Shown here: positions 6,180 to 13,511 of the stretch, one piece after another
Numbering within the stretch: position 1 is the first letter of the stretch
Layout: each line of letters begins with the position of its first letter
Source of the DNA: a bacterium
Lineage (GTDB): Bacteria > Desulfobacterota > Binatia > UBA12015
DNA length: 13,511 bases
Assembly: GCA_018970825.1 (NCBI GenBank)
Contig: JAGWVP010000023.1
Location: forward strand, 1-13,511
Reading direction: 5' to 3'
Made by a program: the position numbers and the translations under genes
The notes under the pieces: generated by a model
The model's input: the letters and a program-made list of their open reading frames with translations, nothing else
What the model was told of the DNA's origin: nothing
Databases searched by the model: none

Positions 6180-6206
6180 TTTCCGCGGGCCGAAGGCCTG
6201 CGGAGA
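6180..6206 (+). promoter_or_regulatory. Leader stem-loop immediately before the ribosome-binding site
   Basis: CCGCGGGCC (6183-6191), loop GAA, GGCCTGCGG (6195-6203) pair over 9 bp with one G-U. Three further pairs (6180-6182 with 6204-6206, one of them G-U) extend it. The stem ends 2 bases before the AAGGAG Shine-Dalgarno at 6209-6214. It may protect the 5' part of the message or tune initiation, like known stabilising leader hairpins. This is a structural reading only. Confidence 0.45.
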
Positions 6207-6222
6207 GAAAGGAGTTAGGATC

Positions 6223-7179
6223 GTGAGAGAGGGGAGAATCTTTGCGTCGCTTCTGGCGGCGGGAGCGCTGAGCCTCGGCTTTGCCGGTACGGCCTCGGCC
6301 CTGAGGGATGACAACGCGTCGCTCACGCAGCCCGCGACCGAGCTCGTCATGCCCTTCGACAACAGCTACAACCGTTCGTCGTACCTGCTCGTGTCCAACC
6401 CGTACGCGAGCTCGGGCGCGATCGCGGCGGTCTCGACCCACTGGACGTTCTGGGGTGCGGACTGCCAGGAGCTCGCCGACCTGTCGATCTGCCTCACCAC
6501 GAACGACACGGTGGTGGTCGACCCGACCAACATGACGGCGATCGGCCCGAACAACGAGAAGACCGGCCCGACCATCAACCTCTCGGGCGAGCGCGGCATC
6601 GTGACGGTCACGGCCTACCAGACCGACACCGACTGCAACCCCTGGGACGAGACCGGCCGCCAGCTCGCGCAGGAGGCTCTCGTCGGCACCTTCACCATCG
6701 CCGACCTGACCTACGGCTACTCGTTCGGCAACGACGCTCTCGGGCTGTTCTCGGTGAACAACCAGGTGCAGCTGCCCTCGGGCCCGATCGAGCGCTACGT
6801 GCTCCAGACCCTGAACCCGACGCCGCCCCCGGGCATCGAGTACGGCAGCCTCGTGGTCACCTCGTGGCTCACGATCGACAAGAACGGCCTCGCCGTCCCG
6901 TCGGACGCGGGCGAGGAGTTCTGGCTGACCCACCACGACAACCTCGAGATCGCGACCTCGCTGCCCGACGTCTCCGTGGGCTGCGTGGAGTTCAACACGA
7001 TCGCGAGCGCGGGCAAGCAGCCGCTCATCCCGACCTACGTGACGATCAACAGCTCGGGAATCCTGTCGATGTGGCCGAAGGAGGCCTCGGACGGGTACCT
7101 CTTCGCGCTCGTCGGCCAGGCGGTCGGCCAGTTCGGCTTCAGCTCGCGGGCGAAGGTCGACTACGCCCCGCTGCTCTGA
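6223..7179 (+). CDS. Secreted protein of unknown function
   Basis: A 318-residue protein with a clear Sec signal peptide: basic MREGR, a hydrophobic core over 6-21, and a signal peptidase I site after Ala26 (TASA, then LRDD). The mature ~292 residues are acidic, rich in Thr, Ser, Asn and aromatics, and read as mainly beta. They begin with an ELVMPFDNSYNRSSYLLVSN segment (40-59), which looks like an adhesion or carbohydrate-binding-like sandwich edge. Four cysteines (81, 90, 138, 254) could form two disulfides after export. I do not recognise a named domain and assign no function. The GTG start has AAGGAG 8 bases upstream. Asn codons are almost uniformly AAC and C-ending codons dominate, suggesting high expression, in line with a structured leader and a strong terminator. 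It is monocistronic. Confidence 0.85.
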   Translation: MREGRIFASLLAAGALSLGFAGTASALRDDNASLTQPATELVMPFDNSYNRSSYLLVSNPYASSGAIAAVSTHWTFWGADCQELADLSICLTTNDTVVVDPTNMTAIGPNNEKTGPTINLSGERGIVTVTAYQTDTDCNPWDETGRQLAQEALVGTFTIADLTYGYSFGNDALGLFSVNNQVQLPSGPIERYVLQTLNPTPPPGIEYGSLVVTSWLTIDKNGLAVPSDAGEEFWLTHHDNLEIATSLPDVSVGCVEFNTIASAGKQPLIPTYVTINSSGILSMWPKEASDGYLFALVGQAVGQFGFSSRAKVDYAPLL

Positions 7180-7191
7180 TTCTCGTCGCTT

Positions 7192-7217
7192 CGACGCCGG
7201 CTCGCGAGCCGGCGTCG
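7192..7217. repeat. 26-bp perfect palindrome after the secreted-protein gene
   Basis: The 13-base arms starting CGACGCCGG (7192-7204) and ending CCGGCGTCG (7205-7217) are perfectly self-complementary. Flanking TTCTCG (7180-7185) and CGAGAA (7219-7224) can pair to build a longer, outer stem. It starts 12 bases after the stop codon and precedes the intrinsic terminator, with which the outer stem competes for bases 7223-7224. Confidence 0.7.
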
Positions 7218-7222
7218 TCGAG

Positions 7223-7258
7223 AAGGGCGCCCGCGAAAGCGGGCGCCCTTTTTCGTTT
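7223..7258 (+). terminator. Strong intrinsic terminator of the secreted-protein gene
   Basis: A perfect 12-bp stem, AAGGGCGCCCGC (7223-7234) with GCGGGCGCCCTT (7239-7250), closes on a GAAA tetraloop and runs into TTTTTCGTTT. This is a textbook rho-independent terminator and the strongest one in the window. It separates the secreted-protein gene from the operon beginning at 7346. Confidence 0.92.
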
Positions 7259-7345
7259 CCGGAGGGCGACCGGGACGATCGGACCTCGGGCCGGGAACCG
7301 GCGACGCGCCTTGCGCGGCAGGGGCCTTTCCTCGATCCTGCAGTC

Positions 7346-8083
7346 GTGACGACCACCCGACGAATCGCGCTCCCGACCGCTCTCCTCGCCCTCGCGCTCG
7401 TCGCGACGACCGCACGGACGGCCTGCGCGCAGTTCGGCAGTCTCGGGGGTGGAGCCGAACGCAACGTCGCGAAACAGGCCGACCGCAAGAAGGCGGCCGG
7501 GGCGGGAGAGATCTCCGAGGCGACGAAGAAACTGCACGACACGGATCCGCTCGTCCGTCTCGAAGGCGTGAAGGACCTCTCCGGCTCGTCCGAGAAGGGC
7601 GCCGTCCCGTTGCTCGTCGAGGCGACGGCGGACGCGGACCCGCGGGTGCGCATCAAGGCGATCGACGCCCTGGGCACGCTCCGCGCCACGGACGCCACGC
7701 CGGCGCTGGTGCAGATGCTCTACCTGCGCGACAGCGAACCCTGGCTCAAGCAGCACGTCCTCGTCGCGCTCGGCAAGATCGGCGACAACCGCGCCACCGA
7801 GCCGATCACCGACTTCGTCGGACGCGACCCGAACAAGGACCTGGTCGGGACCGCGATCTTCGCGCTCGGGGAGATCGGCGACCCCAAGTCGATCCCCGAA
7901 CTGCAGAAGCTCGACACCTCCACGACCGACCAACGCCTGCGACAGCTCGGACGCGACGCGATCGGCAAGATCAACGCGAAGGCGCTGCGCCCCGAGATCC
8001 AGGTGAGAGCGCTCCGTCCGCGCGATGGCGAGGAGACCAAGCGGCCGTCGTCGGCGAGCGCCCAGCCGCCCGTCGCCTACTGA
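7346..8083 (+). CDS. Exported HEAT-repeat protein
   Basis: A 245-residue protein with an N-terminal signal peptide: basic TTRR, a hydrophobic stretch over 7-21, and a likely cleavage after Ala28 (TACA, then QFG). After a charged linker (about 40-64) come four or so HEAT/PBS-lyase-type helical repeats. Signature segments are DPLVRLEGVKDL (67-78), DPRVRIKAIDALG (98-110), LKQHVLVALGKIGD (134-147), LVGTAIFALGEIGD (166-179) and LRQLGRDAIGKI (198-209). Such solenoids are scaffolds for protein contacts, here probably in the periplasm. The tail (221-245) is basic, then Ser/Pro-rich. The GTG start lacks a clear Shine-Dalgarno. A weak TTGCGC-N17-GATCCT promoter pair would place the transcript start near the GTG, so initiation may be nearly leaderless. 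It lies 31 bases before the mutase gene and probably leads that operon. Partner and function are unknown. Confidence 0.85.
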   Translation: MTTTRRIALPTALLALALVATTARTACAQFGSLGGGAERNVAKQADRKKAAGAGEISEATKKLHDTDPLVRLEGVKDLSGSSEKGAVPLLVEATADADPRVRIKAIDALGTLRATDATPALVQMLYLRDSEPWLKQHVLVALGKIGDNRATEPITDFVGRDPNKDLVGTAIFALGEIGDPKSIPELQKLDTSTTDQRLRQLGRDAIGKINAKALRPEIQVRALRPRDGEETKRPSSASAQPPVAY

Positions 8084-8114
8084 CGCGCCCGGCGACGGGC
8101 GCCTGGAGCCTGCG

Positions 8115-9697
<1,583 letters not shown>

Positions 9698-9701
<4 letters not shown>

Positions 9702-10450
9702 GCGTGCGCCGGGGACACCGGCGGGCGACCCTGCTCGTCGTCGCCTGCCTCGGCCTCGCGCCGGCCGGCTGCAGCGCCCGCACGGCACCTTCCTGCAATC
9801 CCTATTTCCCGATGGCGGAGGGGGCGACCTGGGCCTACCGCGACCTGCGCCGCAGCGGCGACACTTCGGTCGAGCGACGGCTCGCCGTGGAGAGCGTCGA
9901 TCGCGACGACCAGGTCGTCACGGCGGTGCTGAGCCAGGCCGTCTCGACCGGCGGGACGGCCCCGGGCGGCACCGGCGGAGGCCGCACGATCCTGCGCTGC
10001 TCGGGCGGAGCGGTCGCGACGTCGGTCGAGGGGACGGCGAAGGCCGCGTCGGGGGCGAGCGCGCGCGTGCGCGCGGAGTTGCCCGGGTTCCCCGCCGCGG
10101 ACCGGCTGGTGTCGGGCTACGAGTGGAAATCCGAGGGGCGGGTCGAGACGCAGGACGGTTACGATCGCAGCACGACCACGATCCGACGGGAGAGCCGCGT
10201 CGACGGCTTCTTCCCCGTCCAGACGAGTGCCGGGAGTTTCCCCGGTGCGCTTCGCGTGACCAGCATCGAGACGTTGCGGACCGGCGACGGTCCGGGTGCG
10301 CGCGAGGCGCGCCAGGAAGTCCGCGAGTGGTACGTGCGCGGCGTCGGGCTGGTGAAGCGCGACACTCGCCTCGCCGACGCGAGCGGCAGGGAGCAGGCCG
10401 CGAGCGCGGAGGAGCTGGTCCGCTTCGAGGGTCTCCGCGCGGAGCCCTGA
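9698..10450 (+). CDS. Putative lipoprotein of unknown function
   Basis: A 250-residue protein starting at a GTG that overlaps the mutase stop (GTGA), so it is probably translationally coupled. The second GTG at 9704 is an alternative start. An Arg-rich N-terminus and a hydrophobic segment (11-22) lead to Cys25 in APAGC, a lipobox-like site with an unusual Pro at -3; lipidation is likely but not certain. Residues 34-50, NPYFPMAEGATWAYRDL, and later WYVRGVGLVKRD (211-222) match a recurring pattern in bacterial lipoproteins ('YxPLxxGxxWxY ... WYxxGVGLVK'). FPVQTSAGSFPGALRV (172-187) is the equivalent of their 'V(P)AGTF' strand. The fold is therefore probably an all-beta envelope domain of unknown role. 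Why it is coupled to a cytoplasmic B12 mutase is unclear; it may simply be co-expressed. Confidence is good for the gene and low for any function. Confidence 0.82.
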
Positions 10451-10451
10451 G

Positions 10452-10481
10452 CCGCGGCGCGGGGCCGCGGATCCGCCGCGG
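10452..10481. terminator. Possible shared terminator between convergent genes
   Basis: Three copies of the self-complementary CCGCGG (10452-10457, 10465-10470, 10476-10481) fill the 33-bp gap between two convergent genes and can form alternative 6-bp hairpins. There is no T-run on either strand. Confidence 0.3.
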
Positions 10482-10483
10482 TC

Positions 10484-12148
10484 TCAGTCCGGGCGCACGG
10501 AGACGTCGCCGGTCGCGCCGTCGACCGACACGAGGTCGCCGGTGCGGATGAGCCGGGTCGCCCCGGCGACGTCGACGACGGCGGGGATGCCGAGTTCGCG
10601 CGCCACGATCGCGCCGTGGGAGAGCAGGCCGCCCATCTCGAGCACGATCGCACCGGCGAGGGAGAGCGTCGACGTCCAGCTCGGATCGGTCGCGCGCGCG
10701 ACCAGGATCTCGCCGTCGAGCACGCTCTCGAGAGCGGCGGCGTCGAGCACCACCCGGGCGCGCGCCTCGCTTCTCCCGGGCGACACCCCGACGCCGTGCA
10801 GGCTCCGGCCGCTCGCGGCGACCTCGGGGCCGGGCGACGGCTCCCCGTCGCCGCGCAGGACCTCGGGAGGATCCTCGTCCCGGAACCGCTCGTGCTCGAC
10901 ACGGCGGGCGGCGGCGAGGGCCCGGAGGTCCGGCCGCGGACTCGCCCCGAGGGCGTCGAGCAGCTCGTGCGCCTGCAGGAAGAACACGTCGTCCGGCGAC
11001 GCGAGGGTGCCGTCGCGGGCGAGCCTGCGCCCCGACTCGAGCGCGGCTTCCCGCAGGCGTGCGAGGAAGCGGTCGGCCTCGTAGCGCATGTTCTCGCGCA
11101 GCGCGTAGTACTCGCGGCACCACCCGAGACAGGCGGAGAAGGCCGCGCGGCGCGCGCTTCCGCCGAGCCCGCGTCCCACGCGGTCGAGGAGCCGAGCGGT
11201 CGCGGCCGCGCTCGCGGCGCGGTGGGCCGCGGGGTCGTGGGACGGCGCGACGACCAGGGAGCGGACCAGCTCGACGACCGCCTCGGGCCTCTCGCGCCAG
11301 GTCGGGCAGGCGAGATCGCGGCCGGCGAGCCGGTGTCCGTGACGGTCGACCACGCCCCGGATCCGCGCCCCGGCCTCTCCGAGCTCGCCCGCGAAGACGC
11401 GCGCGGCCGTGCTCCGCGCCGGTTCGTCGACGATCGCCTCGCGGACCCCGGGGTCGCGCCGCGCGATCTCCGCGGCGGCTCGGAGTTCGTCGTGGATCTC
11501 GAAGGTGTGGATGCCCTCGGTCCCCGAGAGGAGGGAGGCCATGCCCGAGGAGTCGCCCGCCCAGCGCTCGAGCAGGTGGCTCGCGAGATGGAAGAAGACG
11601 TAGGCGTAGATCACGCCCCAGCTCACGACGTCGAGAAATCCCCCGAGCCGCTCGCGCAGGAAGCGGATGCGCGCGGCGAGGTCGCGGTCGTCGAGCGAAC
11701 CCGCGTCGAAGGGCCGGCCGAGCTCCTCGCGCAGCCGGGCCGACTCCGTCCGGAACGCGGCGGCGCGCGACCAGGGCATCCAGCCGCGCTCGCGCGCCGT
11801 CAGCGAGAGGACGGTGGCGAGGACCGCGGGCGAGACGGTCGAGCGGGCCGAGGCGGCGAGTCCCGGGCGCATCTCCGCGGGCAGGAGCGAGAGCAGGCCG
11901 TCGGTGACGAACGGGGCCGGGAGCTCGCGCATGACCCGCGCCACGAGCGACGCGTTCACGTAGACGTGGCCCCGATGGAGGCGGAACACCGGCTCGCTCG
12001 CCTCCCCGGCGAAACCGGCGGCGGCGAGCCGCCGGTGGGCCATGTGCTCGGCCATCACGTCCGCGAGCAGCGAGAAGGTGAGCGGGGTGACGGCGCCCGA
12101 CCAGAGTTCGTCGGCCATGCGACGGCTCCAGAGGCGCGCGGCGGTCAC
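10484..12148 (-). CDS. PEP-utilising / rifampicin-phosphotransferase-like protein lacking the ATP-grasp domain
   Basis: A 554-residue protein with the middle and C-terminal parts of the PEP-synthase/rifampicin phosphotransferase (RPH) architecture. Residues 6-26 (LWSRRMADELW, then VTPLTFSLL) match the start of the RPH-type substrate domain, which runs as a mostly helical region to about 440. The C-terminal swivelling phosphohistidine domain (about 450-554) has the GVSPG entry (453-457), ILVARATDPSW (481-491) and GGLLSHGAIVARELGIPAVV (506-525), with His511 as the expected phosphate carrier. The N-terminal ATP-grasp domain that charges this histidine in full-length enzymes is absent and not encoded nearby. 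It must act with a separate ATP-grasp partner or have another role; the substrate is unknown. GTG at 12148 keeps the conserved Trp7 region and has GGAGG/AGG 9-13 bases upstream. ATG at 12118, with GGAG 7 bases upstream, is an alternative that would lose it. Confidence 0.85.
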   Translation of the reverse strand: MTAARLWSRRMADELWSGAVTPLTFSLLADVMAEHMAHRRLAAAGFAGEASEPVFRLHRGHVYVNASLVARVMRELPAPFVTDGLLSLLPAEMRPGLAASARSTVSPAVLATVLSLTARERGWMPWSRAAAFRTESARLREELGRPFDAGSLDDRDLAARIRFLRERLGGFLDVVSWGVIYAYVFFHLASHLLERWAGDSSGMASLLSGTEGIHTFEIHDELRAAAEIARRDPGVREAIVDEPARSTAARVFAGELGEAGARIRGVVDRHGHRLAGRDLACPTWRERPEAVVELVRSLVVAPSHDPAAHRAASAAATARLLDRVGRGLGGSARRAAFSACLGWCREYYALRENMRYEADRFLARLREAALESGRRLARDGTLASPDDVFFLQAHELLDALGASPRPDLRALAAARRVEHERFRDEDPPEVLRGDGEPSPGPEVAASGRSLHGVGVSPGRSEARARVVLDAAALESVLDGEILVARATDPSWTSTLSLAGAIVLEMGGLLSHGAIVARELGIPAVVDVAGATRLIRTGDLVSVDGATGDVSVRPD

Positions 12149-12268
12149 GGGGCAGCACCTACCTCCGCGCCCCCGGCCCCGCCAACCGGGACGGAGTGCT
12201 CGCCCGGGCCCCGGCAAGCGGCCGGTCTTCGCGCGGGGCCCCGGCCGACGGCGCGACGCGACGATCTC

Positions 12269-12297
12269 TTGTCTGGCCCGAAGGGGGCGAGTAGGCT
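12269..12297 (+). promoter_or_regulatory. Candidate sigma-70-type promoter for the membrane-protein gene
   Basis: TTGTCT (12269-12274) and TAGGCT (12292-12297) are separated by 17 bases in the 221-bp spacer between divergent genes, with 4/6 and 3/6 consensus matches. Transcription would begin around 12304, giving a ~65-base leader. The rest of the spacer is GC-rich and palindromic, with nothing else I can assign. Confidence 0.35.
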
Positions 12298-12369
12298 CCG
12301 GGCACTCCGTCGAGCGGCCGCGCCGCGAGGGTGCGGCGGTTCGGCGGAGACATTCCCGGGGATCGAACG

Positions 12370-12915
12370 ATGGCGATGGAGTCGAAGCAGGACCCCTCCG
12401 AGCGCAAGCTCGTGTACCTGCACGAGCGAGCCGTGCGGCCGCGTCTGCGCAAGCCCGCTCCGGAGCGCAAGCCCGCTCCGCCCTCGATCGGCGACCTCTC
12501 CGGCGAGGCGAACTGGCTCGCGCGCGCGCTGCTCGCGGTGGTCCTCGGCATCGTCGCCGCTGGGCTGTTGCGGGCGAGCGCCGCCTCGGCCGCGGCACCG
12601 CGAGGCTCCGAGGATCCGCAGGCCGTCGCGGTCGCGCTCGTCGCGAGCCTGTTCGTGATCGGCTGCTGCGGCTCGGCGGCGTGGCGGCTGCTGCGCGCAC
12701 CCGCGGGATCCGCGATTCTCGTGGCCGTCGCAGCCGGCGCCCTCGCCCTCCAATCCGTCGCGGGGGTCGCTCGCGTCCTGTCGGACACCGCGTCGGCCGA
12801 GCCGACGCTCGCGCACCGCTTCGACGTCCTCGCGATCGGCGCCGGAGTCGCCGTCGCGACCTGGGCGATCTCCTTCGCGTCCCGCCTCCAGGGCCGCGCC
12901 CCGACCGCCGCCTGA
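12370..12915 (+). CDS. Small integral membrane protein of unknown function, four predicted helices
   Basis: A 181-residue protein with a charged, Pro-rich cytoplasmic-looking N-terminus (1-48) and four hydrophobic segments: about 49-67 (WLARALLAVVLGIVAAGLL), 85-104, 113-135 and 151-172. The second carries a Cys-Cys pair (99-100) that might be lipid-modified or metal-linked, though nothing proves it. The tail is short and basic. I recognise no family. The start is ATG at 12370, with GGGGA about 8 bases upstream. ATG at 12376 is equally possible, and a GTG at 12331 would add 13 residues without clear merit. An 18-bp tandem duplication in the N-terminal region encodes RKPAPE/RKPAPP. It is followed on the same strand by the DHH phosphoesterase gene after 57 bases and may share its transcript. 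Confidence 0.75.
   Translation: MAMESKQDPSERKLVYLHERAVRPRLRKPAPERKPAPPSIGDLSGEANWLARALLAVVLGIVAAGLLRASAASAAAPRGSEDPQAVAVALVASLFVIGCCGSAAWRLLRAPAGSAILVAVAAGALALQSVAGVARVLSDTASAEPTLAHRFDVLAIGAGVAVATWAISFASRLQGRAPTAA
12447..12480 (+). repeat. 18-bp tandem duplication inside the membrane-protein gene
   Basis: GCGCAAGCCCGCTCCG occurs at 12447-12462 and again at 12465-12480, identical over 16 bases with an 18-base period. It keeps frame and doubles a RKPAPx hexapeptide in the N-terminal Pro-rich segment, typical of slippage or local duplication. Confidence 0.85.
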
Positions 12916-12918
12916 GTC

Positions 12919-12933
12919 CCGCCGGCCCGGCGG
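12919..12933 (+). terminator. Possible hairpin after the membrane-protein gene
   Basis: CCGCCG (12919-12924) and CGGCGG (12928-12933) form a 6-bp stem with a 3-base loop, 4 bases after the stop codon. Only a TTGGT follows instead of a T-run. It may attenuate or terminate transcription before the phosphoesterase gene. Confidence 0.3.
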
Positions 12934-12972
12934 ACTTGGTCGCCCCCGGCGCGTCGGCTAAGCCCCCGGACC

Positions 12973-13511
12973 ATGAGTCGCCCGGTCCTCCACGTCGTGA
13001 GCCACGGGCCCCACTGCCTCGACGGCGTGGCGGCAGCCGCGGCGGTGGCCCGCTTCCACGAGGGGGCCGACGTGCGAACCGTGTTCGCCTCGAACCAGGA
13101 GGTGGACCGGGTCCTGCGCGAGATCGACGCACGCGAAGGCGAAGACCTCTGGGTGACCGACATCTCGTGGACCGATCCGACCACCGAGGCCCACCTGCGC
13201 GACCTCGCCGGGCGCGGCGTCCGCCTGCACTGGTTCGACCACCACAAGACGGCGATCGAACGCCTGAAGAACGGGGCCTACGCGCTGCCGTTCTCGACCC
13301 GCGTCGTCCGCGACGACTTCGCGGCGAGCCGCCTCGTCTACGAGTGGCTGCGCGATCGCGCCGAGGAGCGCGTGCGCGAAGGCGGCGCGCCCGCCCCGCC
13401 ACGCTTCGCCGAGTTCGCGCCGATCGTCGCGATGGCGGACGACAACGACCGCTGGGTGCACGCCGTGCCCGGGGCACGGGAGCTCGGACTCGTGCTTCGC
13501 GCGATGCCGGC
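12973..13511 (+). CDS. DHH-family phosphoesterase, N-terminal part (runs off window end)
   Basis: An open frame of 179 codons that continues past the window. The DHH superfamily comprises metal-dependent phosphoesterases such as RecJ exonuclease, nanoRNase and cyclic-dinucleotide hydrolases. Visible motifs are motif I SHGPHCLDGVAAAAAVARF (10-28), of the 'H..C.DG..AA' subtype with metal-binding Asp17; motif II WVTDISW with Asp63; the signature FDHHK (88-92) with Asp89, His90 and His91; and motif IV MADDNDRW (154-161). The C-terminal DHHA1-type substrate domain is not visible, so the substrate (nanoRNA, cyclic dinucleotide or other) cannot be named. The ATG at 12973 has only a weak CCGGA upstream but begins right at the first beta strand (PVLHVVSH). 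It may be co-transcribed with the membrane-protein gene before it. Family assignment is strong. Confidence 0.88.
   Translation, partial: MSRPVLHVVSHGPHCLDGVAAAAAVARFHEGADVRTVFASNQEVDRVLREIDAREGEDLWVTDISWTDPTTEAHLRDLAGRGVRLHWFDHHKTAIERLKNGAYALPFSTRVVRDDFAASRLVYEWLRDRAEERVREGGAPAPPRFAEFAPIVAMADDNDRWVHAVPGARELGLVLRAMP

Noticed and set aside
4162..7698. A 1178-codon open frame on the minus strand
   Set aside because: It lies antisense to the activator, secreted-protein and HEAT genes, which have clear domains or signal peptides. Its translation is Arg/Gly/Pro-rich low complexity, typical of shadow frames in high-GC DNA.
12274..12289. Sigma-54-like TGGC...GGGC with correct GG-N10-GC spacing
   Set aside because: The -12 element lacks the TT of TTGC and the final A/T. 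The match is expected by chance in such GC-rich DNA.

Overview
This is a gene-dense, very GC-rich window (about 70% G+C by eye, strong G/C preference at codon third positions) from a Gram-negative-type bacterium. Signal peptides, a lipoprotein, a sigma-54 activator, a Fur regulator, a PHA-type regulator and a B12-dependent acyl-CoA mutase together suggest the broad 'deltaproteobacterial' radiation (Myxococcota, Desulfobacterota or Binatota-like). That placement is inference; the window holds no rRNA or other decisive marker. No tRNA, rRNA, CRISPR array, insertion sequence or prophage gene was seen, and nothing looks recently transferred.

Layout. 1-1687 (+): the Arg/Gly/Ser-rich tail of an unseen gene, then metG. 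1744-2719 (-): a Fur-family repressor behind a small conserved hypothetical gene, probably one operon. 2825-3661 (+): a tandem universal stress protein, divergent from that operon across a 105-bp AT-richer spacer. 3716-4306 (-): a PhaR-type regulator. 4307-4602: a regulatory spacer with dyads and a well-spaced sigma-54 promoter. 4603-5856 (+): a sigma-54 activator without a receiver domain. 5857-6222: a gene-free stretch with a terminator-like hairpin and the long structured leader of the next gene. 6223-7179 (+): a secreted protein of unknown function, closed by twin hairpins. 7346-10450 (+): a likely operon of exported HEAT-repeat protein, isobutyryl-CoA-mutase-like large subunit and lipoprotein. 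10484-12148 (-): a PEP-utilising/rifampicin-phosphotransferase-like protein without its ATP-grasp domain. 12370-12915 (+): a small four-helix membrane protein. 12973-end (+): a DHH phosphoesterase cut by the window edge.

How the genes fit together. The window is mostly housekeeping and metabolic genes, not one dedicated system. The clearest regulatory story is the sigma-54 activator, which appears to be transcribed from a sigma-54 promoter itself. The most informative metabolic clue is the mutase, whose substrate-contact residues (Phe/Gln in place of the Tyr/Arg of methylmalonyl-CoA mutase) point to isobutyryl/n-butyryl-CoA isomerisation. Its B12-binding small subunit is not encoded here. With the PHA-type regulator this hints at short-chain acyl-CoA metabolism, but no PHA synthase is present. 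I did not find a convincing novel multi-gene system. The best leads are the unknown secreted protein with its unusual leader, the ATP-grasp-less PEP-transfer protein and the self-wired sigma-54 activator.
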